Part shown: positions 29,647 through 37,036 of the stretch, piece after piece | Layout of the letters: each line of letters begins with the position of its first letter | How positions within the stretch are numbered: the first letter of the stretch is position 1 | Assembly: GCF_900168205.1 (NCBI RefSeq) | Contig: NZ_FUZE01000001.1 | Span: forward strand, 496,001-560,000 | Direction of reading: 5' to 3' | Length of the DNA: 64,000 nt | DNA from: Chryseobacterium balustinum | Lineage (GTDB): Bacteria; Bacteroidota; Bacteroidia; Flavobacteriales; Weeksellaceae | Translations under genes and position numbers: made by a program | Notes under the pieces: model-generated | The model's input: only the letters and a program-made list of their open reading frames with translations | What the model was told of the DNA's origin: nothing | Databases searched by the model: none

Positions 29647-30066
29647 ATGAAGCAAGAAATCGAAAATAAACTCATCGACAAGAATACCAAACCTACAAGC
29701 ATGAGGATTTTGGTGTACGATTTTTTAAGCTCACAAGAGACCGCTTTATCTTTGTCTGAAATCGAAAATTATTTTGAAAATGCAGATCGCACAACGATTT
29801 ACCGAACTTTAAAAACATTTGAAGAAAAAGGAATCGTTCACAGCATTCAGGAAAATACAACAACGAAATACAAACTCTGTCACGATGACTGCGACGAAAA
29901 AACGCACAAAGACTGGCATCTCCATTTCTATTGTAAAATTTGCAAACAGACGACCTGCAAAGAAGATATTTCTTTTCCGGAAAGTATGAAAACCAATTTC
30001 AGAATTGATGAGATAAGACTTTTTGCAAAAGGTATTTGCGAAAACTGTCTTGAAAGTTTGCAATAG
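29647..30066 (+). CDS. Fur-family metal-responsive transcriptional repressor
   Basis: Fur-family proteins bind operator DNA when loaded with Zn, Fe, Mn or under peroxide. The 139-residue product has the winged-helix segment TSMRILVYDFLSSQETALSLSEIENYF ... DRTTIYRTLKTFEEKGIVHSI, then a metal domain with CHDDC, HKDWHLHFYCKICKQTTC and the C-terminal CENC. The CxxC pairs fit a structural Zn site. It sits directly before a Zn/Cd-type P-type ATPase, and a perfect 7-1-7 palindrome covers its stop codon, so it probably regulates that gene. Zur-like is favoured over Fur or PerR by context only. Confidence 0.88.
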   Translation: MKQEIENKLIDKNTKPTSMRILVYDFLSSQETALSLSEIENYFENADRTTIYRTLKTFEEKGIVHSIQENTTTKYKLCHDDCDEKTHKDWHLHFYCKICKQTTCKEDISFPESMKTNFRIDEIRLFAKGICENCLESLQ

Positions 30067-30073
30067 TATTGCA
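30059..30073 (+). promoter_or_regulatory. 7-1-7 Fur-type operator candidate
   Basis: TGCAATA (30059-30065), G, TATTGCA (30067-30073) is a perfect inverted repeat of the geometry bound by Fur-family proteins. It overlaps the end of the fur-like gene and covers the -33 region of the P-type ATPase promoter. Confidence 0.7.
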
Positions 30074-30086
30074 TTCGTATGAGCAC

Positions 30087-30094
30087 TACATTTG
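30087..30094 (+). promoter_or_regulatory. -7 element of the P-type ATPase gene
   Basis: TACATTTG matches TAnnTTTG exactly, 16 bp before the ATG. The expected -33 position (about 30063-30067) falls inside the 7-1-7 palindrome, so repressor binding would exclude polymerase. Confidence 0.6.
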
Positions 30095-30110
30095 TTAAAA
30101 ATTATTTGTT

Positions 30111-32057
30111 ATGGAAGAATGTTGCAGTACAAAACCTAAAAAAGAGCACAACCATGAAGGTCACGACCATGATCATTCTCATGAGGTTCAAGATAAATCA
30201 ACGCTTCAGCTTTTTTTGCCCGCAATTGTATCATTTGCTTTGCTTTTGATTGGAATTACGTTTGATAATTTCATTGAAAACAATTGGTTTAATGGTTGGC
30301 TTCGCCTCGTTTGGTATTTGGTTGCCTACATTCCTGTAGGACTTCCTGTTTTAAAAGAAGCGTATGAAAGTATTATTAAGGGCGATGTTTTTTCAGAGTT
30401 TTTCCTAATGGGAATTGCTACCATCGGTGCGTTTGCGATTGGAGAATATCCTGAAGGTGTTGCCGTAATGCTGTTTTATTCGGTAGGTGAAGTTTTTCAG
30501 GCAATGGCGGTTAATAGAGCTAAAACCAATATTAAATCTCTTCTCGATCAGCGTCCCGATGAGGTAACTATTTTAAAAGACGGACAGCCACAAACCGTAA
30601 AAGCCGAAAAAGTAAATATTGGAGAAATCATTCAGCTAAAATCCGGAGAAAAATTAGGATTAGACGGAGAACTACTTTCAGAAAAAGCTTCATTCAACAC
30701 GGCTGCACTCACGGGAGAAAGCAAACCCGATACAAAAATAAAAGGCGAAACAGTTTTGGCCGGAATGATTAATCTGAACACGGTAAGTCAGGTGAAAGTT
30801 ACGACTGATTATAAAGATAGTAAGTTGAGTAAAATCTTAGAATTGGTTCAGAATGCGACATCGCAAAAAGCTCCAACAGAATTATTCATCAGAAAATTTG
30901 CTAAAATTTACACACCGATTGTAGTTTTCCTTGCGATTGGAATCACTTTCTTACCCTACTTTTTTGTTGATGATTATCAGTTTAAAGCGTGGTTATATAA
31001 AGCTTTAGTTTTTCTGGTGATTTCTTGTCCGTGTGCATTAGTGATTTCTATTCCGTTGGGTTATTTTGGTGGAATTGGAGCGGGAAGCAGAAATGGAATT
31101 TTATTTAAAGGAAGTAATTTTTTAGATGTTTTGGCGAATGTTCAGAATGTAGTGATGGATAAAACCGGAACCATGACGGAAGGTGTTTTCAAAGTTCAGG
31201 AAGTAAACTTCGGGAGCGAATTTAATAAAGATGAAATTTTAAAACTCGTCAATGCGCTCGAAAGTCAAAGTACGCATCCTGTCGCAACGGCAATTCATAA
31301 TTATGTAGGAGAAATAGACCATTCTATTCAACTGGAAAATGTAGAAGAGATCGCAGGTCACGGTCTAAAAGCAACCATCAACGGAAAAGAATTATTAGTT
31401 GGAAACTTTAAGTTGATAGATAAATTCAACATCAGTTACGATTTAAAAACCGAAAATATTGTTTATACTTTAATTGCGGTGGCATATGATAAAAAGTTTG
31501 TAGGATATCTTACCATCGCAGATTCCATCAAAGAAGATGCTCAGTTAACGATCAATAAACTAAAAGCACTGAATGTAAAAACCACGATGTTGAGTGGTGA
31601 CAAAACGTCTGTTGTACAATTTGTAGCAAATGAACTGGGAATTCAAAATGCTTTTGGAGACTTACTCCCCGAAGATAAAGTAAATAAAGTCAAAGAATTG
31701 AAAGCAAAAAATGAAACTGTTGCTTTTGTCGGAGACGGAGTAAATGACGCACCGGTTGTCGCTTTAAGCGATGTCGGAATTGCAATGGGCGGATTAGGAA
31801 GCGATGCTACAATTGAAACCGCAGATGTTGTCATTCAGGATGATAAACCAAGCAAAATCCCAATGGCAATCAATATCGGCAAGCAAACTAAAAAGATAGT
31901 TTGGCAAAATATTATCCTTGCATTTACAGTAAAAGCAATTGTTTTGGTTCTCGGAGCAGGAGGTTTGGCAACGATGTGGGAAGCTGTTTTTGCTGATGTC
32001 GGAGTTGCGTTAATCGCTATTTTGAATGCGGTGAGAATTCAGAGAATGAAGTTTTGA
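30111..32057 (+). CDS. Zn/Cd-type P1B ATPase, heavy-metal exporter
   Basis: An inner-membrane ATPase expelling divalent soft metals. The 648-residue protein starts with a Cys/His-rich tail (MEECCSTKPKKEHNHEGHDHDHSHE) instead of a full heavy-metal-associated domain. It carries the actuator motif TGES, the transmembrane CPC (Cys306-Pro-Cys308), the phosphorylation site DKTGTMTEG (Asp350), HP in QSTHPVA and the GDGVNDAPV hinge. The last segment MWEAVFADVGVALIAILNAVRI is typical of the Zn/Cd/Pb subgroup rather than Cu ATPases. Control by the adjacent Fur-family repressor is likely. Confidence 0.93.
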   Translation: MEECCSTKPKKEHNHEGHDHDHSHEVQDKSTLQLFLPAIVSFALLLIGITFDNFIENNWFNGWLRLVWYLVAYIPVGLPVLKEAYESIIKGDVFSEFFLMGIATIGAFAIGEYPEGVAVMLFYSVGEVFQAMAVNRAKTNIKSLLDQRPDEVTILKDGQPQTVKAEKVNIGEIIQLKSGEKLGLDGELLSEKASFNTAALTGESKPDTKIKGETVLAGMINLNTVSQVKVTTDYKDSKLSKILELVQNATSQKAPTELFIRKFAKIYTPIVVFLAIGITFLPYFFVDDYQFKAWLYKALVFLVISCPCALVISIPLGYFGGIGAGSRNGILFKGSNFLDVLANVQNVVMDKTGTMTEGVFKVQEVNFGSEFNKDEILKLVNALESQSTHPVATAIHNYVGEIDHSIQLENVEEIAGHGLKATINGKELLVGNFKLIDKFNISYDLKTENIVYTLIAVAYDKKFVGYLTIADSIKEDAQLTINKLKALNVKTTMLSGDKTSVVQFVANELGIQNAFGDLLPEDKVNKVKELKAKNETVAFVGDGVNDAPVVALSDVGIAMGGLGSDATIETADVVIQDDKPSKIPMAINIGKQTKKIVWQNIILAFTVKAIVLVLGAGGLATMWEAVFADVGVALIAILNAVRIQRMKF

Positions 32058-32102
32058 TGAGGTTGGGTGATGAAAGTTTGATGCTTGAAGTTTAGAATCA
32101 GA

Positions 32103-32305
32103 CTACAAAGATTTGTAGAAATGTTATCAATAGGGGTGGACTTTAGTCCGCCCTTAAATATAAAATCTCCATTGGCTTTAGCCAAAACTTGTTGTATAAA
32201 TATATTTTCAAACACCTGCGCAAATCTGTGCAATTTGTGGGAATCTTAAATGGAGAAAATTATCCTCATTAAAAACTTCCATCTTCCAACATCCCGCTTC
32301 CAAGC
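32103..32305. repeat. Cluster of short palindromic modules and a degenerate repeat
   Basis: The 323-bp gap 32058-32380 has no gene that I can support. It holds three small hairpins: CTACAAA/TTTGTAG (32103-32118), AGGGGTGGACT/AGTCCGCCCTT (32132-32155, with G-T pairs) and TTGGCT/AGCCAA (32172-32185). The last two share a CTTTAG centre. A degenerate CTTCCATCTTCC stretch follows near 32277-32303, and a similar one recurs at about 33808-33830. Such patterns usually mark dispersed intergenic repeats; copy number is unknown. Confidence 0.5.
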
Positions 32306-32355
32306 ACAAAAACTGACTTTCATCATAAATTAATGCAAAAACAAATTTTGTACAC

Positions 32356-32363
32356 TATATTTG
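32356..32363 (+). promoter_or_regulatory. -7 element for the first CxGKC gene
   Basis: TATATTTG matches TAnnTTTG exactly and lies 17 bp before the TTG start, supporting that start. No -33 element recognised. Confidence 0.55.
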
Positions 32364-32380
32364 TACTAAAGATTTGATAC

Positions 32381-32743
32381 TTGAAGTTTTTCTTATCCTT
32401 TTTCATCGTATTTACCATTGCAATTCGCCCTGTTTTGCCAATGTTAAATTATGCGATCAACTACGATTACATTGTGAAAAACCTTTGTGAAAACAGAAAA
32501 ATTATAGAATCAGACTGTAAAGGAAAGTGTTTTGTGAAAAAAGAGTTGGCAAAAACCGAAAAGGAATCTAATAATGCACAAAATATTAAGATTGCAGGTT
32601 TAGATGTTTTTCTATCCCATGACATTCTATCTTTTTCGAATATCAGTACAGCTGATTTAAAATCAGAAAAGCCTAATTCGAATTATATTCAATTAAATTC
32701 TTCAGAATATTTTTCCAGAATATTCCATCCTCCTTTAGTTTAA
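32381..32743 (+). CDS. Small exported CxGKC protein, paralog 1 (TTG start)
   Basis: The function is unknown. The 120-residue product has a hydrophobic N-terminus (residues 1-22), then the pattern YAxNYxYI, LCxNRK (Cys36) and CxGKC (Cys46, Cys50) followed by KEL, a linker, and a C-terminal FSRIFHPPLV. A second protein at 34544-34912 aligns without gaps over residues 1-56, including R16-P17, Y24, N27-Y28, C36, C46, G48-K49-C50 and E55-L56, and also ends FxxIFxPP. Three conserved Cys suggest binding of a soft metal such as Cu(I). The neighbours YHS, SCO and MbnP/MbnH fit a copper role. The TTG start is supported by this alignment. Confidence 0.8.
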   Translation: MKFFLSFFIVFTIAIRPVLPMLNYAINYDYIVKNLCENRKIIESDCKGKCFVKKELAKTEKESNNAQNIKIAGLDVFLSHDILSFSNISTADLKSEKPNSNYIQLNSSEYFSRIFHPPLV

Positions 32744-32826
32744 TTTTTTTATACCTGAACTTTTAGTTTTGATTTTTATCAAGGCTTATATTCATATTAA
32801 TTAAACTTAATTTTAAATTCTATTTA

Positions 32827-33102
32827 ATGAAATCTAAAGTTATCTTAACAGCATTTTTGTCTGTTTCATTACTCGCCTGTGCGCAGGAAACACCTAAAGT
32901 AAAGCATAAAAAGAAAAATATTCCTACAAAAACAACTGCTCAAAAAGTAAAATTTGCCAATGCTATCGATCCAATTTGTGAAATGAAAACGGAAGACGAT
33001 ATGAAAGATACGGCAGTCTATAAAAATAAAACGTACGGTTTTTGCAGTAGCTACTGTAAGGATGAGTTTAAGAAAAATCCTGAGAAGTATGTCCAAAAAT
33101 AA
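32827..33102 (+). CDS. YHS-domain lipoprotein
   Basis: The 91-residue product has a lipoprotein signal with lipid Cys at residue 18 (SLLAC), a basic spacer (KVKHKKKN), and a YHS domain: DPICEMKTEDDM ... YKNKTYGFCSSYCKDEFKKNPEKY. YHS domains are small Cys-containing modules seen in metal-handling proteins and copper enzymes; the conserved Cys residues here probably bind metal. Its stop lies inside the start of the SCO gene, so the two are translationally coupled. Exact metal is unknown. Confidence 0.9.
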   Translation: MKSKVILTAFLSVSLLACAQETPKVKHKKKNIPTKTTAQKVKFANAIDPICEMKTEDDMKDTAVYKNKTYGFCSSYCKDEFKKNPEKYVQK

Positions 33103-33772
33103 AAAGACTGAAAGCTCCGCAAAAAAGAAGATTATTATTCCAATTGCGATTATTGCATTGTTGTTTTTGGGAATTGGTGTCGGGATGAGTTATTTTAAAA
33201 GCAGTCTTTATACCGTGATGAAAGTTCCGGATTTTGAGCTGACTGATCAGAACAATAAAAAGATCACCAACAAAAATATGCTGGGAAAAGTATATTTAGT
33301 TGAATTTTTCTTTAGTAAATGTCCTACAATTTGTCCGGTGATGAATACCAATATGAGAGCGATTGAAGATGAAATCAACAATCCCGATTTTGGAATTATC
33401 TCAATCAGCATTGATCCTGAAAACGACACACCCGTGTTATTGAAAAGTCATGCGAAAAAGATAGGTGCAAAATCTCCAAATTGGCATTTTCTGACGGGTG
33501 ATCGAACTTATATTGGAAATCTTGCGGATCAATTTGATATCTACGTCGGAGATAAAGAAGATGAAAGTGAAAACCTCAATCACAGCGGAATGATTGCCTT
33601 AGTCGATAAAGAAGGAAATATCAGATGCAGATATAATAAAGAAAATATGCCGATTCTCTATTATTCAGGATTGAATTATGAAGATGCGGAGGGGAAAATC
33701 CCTAAATTGAACGGGAAATTTCATCCGGATAGAGAGATTTTAATAGAAGACATCAAGAAACTATTGAAATAA
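33089..33772 (+). CDS. SCO-family copper chaperone/thiol-disulfide protein
   Basis: SCO proteins deliver copper to the CuA site of cytochrome oxidase or act as periplasmic thioredoxin-like proteins. From the ATG at 33089 the 227-residue product has one N-terminal membrane anchor (about 15-36) and a thioredoxin fold with the copper motif CPTIC (Cys78, Cys82) and the third ligand His165 in NLNHSGMIALVDK. All three ligands are present, favouring copper binding. The start overlaps the YHS stop by 14 bp; a start at 33062 would overlap by 41 bp and is less likely. Confidence 0.93.
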   Translation: MSKNKKTESSAKKKIIIPIAIIALLFLGIGVGMSYFKSSLYTVMKVPDFELTDQNNKKITNKNMLGKVYLVEFFFSKCPTICPVMNTNMRAIEDEINNPDFGIISISIDPENDTPVLLKSHAKKIGAKSPNWHFLTGDRTYIGNLADQFDIYVGDKEDESENLNHSGMIALVDKEGNIRCRYNKENMPILYYSGLNYEDAEGKIPKLNGKFHPDREILIEDIKKLLK

Positions 33773-33792
33773 AGTTGAATGATTGAAGTTAT

Positions 33793-33830
33793 ATTCGTAC
33801 TGCGATGACTTCCATCATCCGACTTCCAAC
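33793..33830. repeat. Degenerate CTTCCATC repeat
   Basis: The stretch GACTTCCATCATCC with a following GACTTCC resembles the one near 32277-32303. It lies in the 93-bp gap between SCO and the superoxide dismutase. Low confidence as a true repeat family. Confidence 0.3.
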
Positions 33831-33865
33831 CTAAATTAAATGTTTAACCATACAAACAAAACGTT

Positions 33866-34540
33866 ATGAAGATTTTTAAAGTAGCTGCATTTACGGCAGT
33901 TTTTGCGGCGCAATTTGCGTTTGCACAATTCAAGCAGACTCCATTACCGTATGCATACAATGCACTGGAAGGTAATATTGACGCACAAACAATGGAAATT
34001 CATTATTCTAAACATGCAGCTGCTTATGTTGCCAATTTAAATAAAGCAATTGCAGGAACTCCGCAGGAGAAGCAGACTTTATTTGAAATTCTCTCAAAAG
34101 CAGGAACTTTACCAATGGCGGTAAGAAATAACGCTGGTGGACATTACAATCACGAGTTATTTTGGACAGTTCTTACTCCACAAAAAGATACAAAGCCTTC
34201 TGCAAAATTAACAAAAGCGATTACCGATGCTTTCGGAAGTATGGATGCTTTTAAAGAAAAAATGGCTAAAGCAGGAGCAGACCGTTTCGGTTCTGGTTGG
34301 GCTTGGCTTTCTGTTGATAAAAGCGGAAAATTATTCGTTTCTTCAACGCCAAATCAGGATAATCCTTTGATGGATGTTGTGGAAGAAAAAGGAACTCCAA
34401 TTTTCGGAATTGACGTTTGGGAACACGCTTATTATCTGAAATATCAGAACAAAAGAGCTGATTATTTAACTGCCATTTGGAATGTAACCAACTGGAAAGA
34501 AATCAGCAGAAGATATGATGAAGCTCTAAGCAAAAAATAA
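33866..34540 (+). CDS. Exported Fe/Mn-type superoxide dismutase
   Basis: The enzyme dismutates superoxide. The 224-residue protein has a signal peptide ([12 protein letters not shown]) before the usual SodA/SodB domain, which starts [14 protein letters not shown]. Metal ligands are visible: His in [12 protein letters not shown], His in HYNHELFW, and Asp and His in [20 protein letters not shown]. Most bacterial Fe/Mn SODs are cytoplasmic, so export is unusual though known. It lies between SCO and the second CxGKC gene, consistent with defence against redox-active metal in the periplasm. Fe or Mn cannot be decided. Confidence 0.93.
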   Translation: MKIFKVAAFTAVFAAQFAFAQFKQTPLPYAYNALEGNIDAQTMEIHYSKHAAAYVANLNKAIAGTPQEKQTLFEILSKAGTLPMAVRNNAGGHYNHELFWTVLTPQKDTKPSAKLTKAITDAFGSMDAFKEKMAKAGADRFGSGWAWLSVDKSGKLFVSSTPNQDNPLMDVVEEKGTPIFGIDVWEHAYYLKYQNKRADYLTAIWNVTNWKEISRRYDEALSKK

Positions 34541-34543
34541 TCA

Positions 34544-34912
34544 TTGAATTTAATTTGCAGCATATTTCTCACCTTTTTTACGGTACTCAGACCTCTGATA
34601 CCGTTGGTGGAGTATGCTGTAAATTATCAATACATCAGCGAAGAGCTTTGTGTCAACAGAAAAAATGTTGCACTCAATTGTAACGGGAAATGTTATCTTG
34701 CCAAAGAGTTGACAAAAACGAACGATACAGATTCTTCACCTTTACACAAAACAAAAAATTCTGGGCAGAAATTACTTGATATTTATATTCTTCCTGAAAT
34801 TATCGCAGTCAATACCACAGAAAAGCCAGTCTTTTCTTATTCAAATTTTCTTTACAAAACAGGCTATTCGTTTCTGTTTTTAAAACACATTTTCAGACCA
34901 CCGGTTTTTTAG
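34544..34912 (+). CDS. Small exported CxGKC protein, paralog 2 (TTG start)
   Basis: The 122-residue product pairs with the one at 32381. The first 56 residues align position by position, with Cys36, Cys46 and Cys50 in LCxNRK and CxGKC, a hydrophobic N-terminus and a C-terminal IFRPPVF. It starts at TTG only 3 bp after the superoxide dismutase stop, indicating translational coupling. Its extra Cys5 sits in the signal region. Function is unknown; soft-metal binding at the cell envelope is inferred from the Cys pattern and neighbours. Confidence 0.78.
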   Translation: MNLICSIFLTFFTVLRPLIPLVEYAVNYQYISEELCVNRKNVALNCNGKCYLAKELTKTNDTDSSPLHKTKNSGQKLLDIYILPEIIAVNTTEKPVFSYSNFLYKTGYSFLFLKHIFRPPVF

Positions 34913-34976
34913 TGCATTATTTTAAATCTTGTTTTAATTGTAAAAGTTTTGCATTTGTTTTTAAATTAACGTGTAG

Positions 34977-35055
34977 TTGTCATTCCGTAGGAATCTCGGC
35001 AAACATTTCACGTAATAATTTTTAAAACTCCGCTTAGATTCCTACGGAATGACAA
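34977..35055. repeat. Inverted-repeat element with 20-bp arms
   Basis: The left arm at 34977-34996 (core CATTCCGTAGGAATC) is the exact reverse complement of the right arm at 35036-35055. The 39-bp centre has no reading frame. It sits between the second CxGKC gene and the MbnP gene. The shape suggests a small mobile or structural repeat; copies elsewhere in the genome were not checked. Confidence 0.75.
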
Positions 35056-35157
35056 AGTGAGCGCTTGATGCTGTGCAAACTTTTACAGTTTAAAAAATTG
35101 AATATTTTACTATTCAATCACTATTTCTATTTAAAATCTCAACTTAAAAAATCAACA

Positions 35158-35985
35158 ATGAAAATTTATAAATTTTTATCATTATTATCTATTGCCTTTA
35201 CTTTTTTCACAATTACATCATGTAGAAACAGCGATGAAGACGATTCATCACCGGAAACAAAAGGGAAACTTCAGCTCAAGTTCGAAAACGGATTTAATAA
35301 TCTCGGGGATATTGTTCTCAATCAGACCACTCAAACTTCTTCAGGCGGACAAAAACATCAGTTTTCAACTTTAAAATACGTCATCAGCAATATCAGTTTG
35401 ATTGACGAAAATGGAAATGAATTTAAATACAACGAAAATAATCCAGACAAAGGTGCTTTCATTATCAATCAGGAAAAAGCAGTTGCCGGAATTGTGTATC
35501 TAGATTTAGATGAAATTCCGAAAAACAATTATAAAAAAATAAAATTCGGATTGGGAATCAGTCAAAATGCTTATTTATTGGGACAAAGCGGACAGGCAGA
35601 ATTCTGGGAAAAAGCTAAAAAGGAAAGTTTGACCTGGTCTTGGGCTGCAGGTTATATTTTCGTAAAATTAGAAGGGAAATATGGAACAGCTTCTGTCAAC
35701 ACCGAATTTATGAATCACACCGGAAACATGGGAAATGTTACCGCCAACAACACTCCGGATCTTTACCGTGAAGTGACTTTGGATCTTCCGACAACAGCAA
35801 GAGTTTCAGGAACTATAAAACCTTCAATTCATATTATCGCTGATTTAAACCAATATTTAAGTGGAGAAACTGCTCTAAGCCTTTCATCAACTAATAATAT
35901 GGCGATGGGTTCTAACCAACATTTGGTGAATGTGACAAATAATTTAACCAAAATGTTTAAAGTAGACCATGTTCACAATGATTAA
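35158..35985 (+). CDS. MbnP-family copper-binding lipoprotein
   Basis: MbnP-type proteins bind copper using, in studied members, a tryptophan oxidised to kynurenine by the partner MbnH. From the ATG at 35158 the 275-residue product has lipid Cys22 (TITSC), then the family beta-rich domain: GKLQLKFENGFNN, LKYVISNISLID, and LTWSWAAGYIFVKLEG with Trp160 and Trp162, the likely modification site. It ends in a His-containing tail (VDHVHND). An upstream in-frame ATG at 35065 would place 31 residues ahead of the signal and was rejected. It overlaps the MbnH start. Confidence 0.88.
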   Translation: MKIYKFLSLLSIAFTFFTITSCRNSDEDDSSPETKGKLQLKFENGFNNLGDIVLNQTTQTSSGGQKHQFSTLKYVISNISLIDENGNEFKYNENNPDKGAFIINQEKAVAGIVYLDLDEIPKNNYKKIKFGLGISQNAYLLGQSGQAEFWEKAKKESLTWSWAAGYIFVKLEGKYGTASVNTEFMNHTGNMGNVTANNTPDLYREVTLDLPTTARVSGTIKPSIHIIADLNQYLSGETALSLSSTNNMAMGSNQHLVNVTNNLTKMFKVDHVHND

Positions 35986-37024
35986 GAAGATTTTTAAAAC
36001 AGGGCTGCTTTTAATATCTATTCTAAATTTTATTTCTTGTTCAGATGAGGTGATTCAGCCTTTAGAAAAAGATGAAGTGATAAGTCTTCAGTTTCCGTCT
36101 TATTTTCCGGAAATGACTTTCGACCCATCAGAAAATCCTATCACAAAAAACGGAGTAGAGTTGGGTAGAAAATTATTTTATGAAGGTAGATTATCACGTA
36201 ATAATACGATTTCATGCGGGTTCTGTCATATTCAGGAAAATGCTTTTACCCATCACGGTCATACGGTAAGTCACGGAATTGACGACAGAATAGGAATTAG
36301 AAATGCTCCAGCGATCCAGAATATGGTTTTTCTGAAACGGTATATGTGGGATGGCGTGATTCACAATTTAAATGAACAACCGATTATTCCCATTACAGAT
36401 GTGAACGAAATGGATAGCTCGATGCCTGAAGCGATTTCAAAACTCAGTAAAGATGAGGTTTACAAAAAATTGTTTAAACAGGCTTATGGAGACGAGAATA
36501 TTACCGGAGAAAAAGTTTTGAAAGCTTTGTCACAGTTTATGGCTACTTTGATTTCAGGTGATTCAAAATATGATCGTTTTAAACAAGGAAAAGAGAGTTT
36601 TAGTTCTGAAGAATCTCAAGGAATGGCTTTGTTTCAACAGAAATGTGCATCGTGTCACAGCGGAGAATTATTTACCGATGAAAGTTTTAGAAATACCGGA
36701 ATGTATTACAATACTCAGTTCAAAGATGCGGGACGACATCGTGTGACGCTTGACCAAAATGACTGGATGAAATTTCGAGTTCCGAGTTTAAGAAATGTAG
36801 AATATACCGCACCTTATATGCATGACGGAAGATTTTATACATTGGAAGCAGTGCTCAATTTTTATTCGGATAGTGTAGAAGACAATCCAAATCTAGATCC
36901 ACAACTGAAACAAAATAATCATATCGGAATCGCGATGAATACTCAGGAAAAACAATTTATTATTACTTTTCTAAAGACTTTATCTGATAAGAATTTTATT
37001 ACTAATCCAAAGTTTGCGGAATAA
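35978..37024 (+). CDS. MbnH/MauG-like di-heme peroxidase lipoprotein
   Basis: These di-heme enzymes of the cytochrome c peroxidase superfamily oxidise partner proteins; MbnH modifies tryptophan in MbnP. The 348-residue product has a lipoprotein signal (FISC, Cys21), two heme motifs C80-GF-CH and C223-AS-CH, the early ENPITKNGVELGRKLFYEG, and the late RVPSLRNVEYTAPYMHDGRFYTLEAVLNFY typical of the family. The start ATG at 35978 overlaps the MbnP stop by 8 bp, so production is coupled. A role in ordinary peroxide reduction cannot be excluded. Confidence 0.92.
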   Translation: MIKKIFKTGLLLISILNFISCSDEVIQPLEKDEVISLQFPSYFPEMTFDPSENPITKNGVELGRKLFYEGRLSRNNTISCGFCHIQENAFTHHGHTVSHGIDDRIGIRNAPAIQNMVFLKRYMWDGVIHNLNEQPIIPITDVNEMDSSMPEAISKLSKDEVYKKLFKQAYGDENITGEKVLKALSQFMATLISGDSKYDRFKQGKESFSSEESQGMALFQQKCASCHSGELFTDESFRNTGMYYNTQFKDAGRHRVTLDQNDWMKFRVPSLRNVEYTAPYMHDGRFYTLEAVLNFYSDSVEDNPNLDPQLKQNNHIGIAMNTQEKQFIITFLKTLSDKNFITNPKFAE

Positions 37025-37036
37025 ATTTTAATTAAA

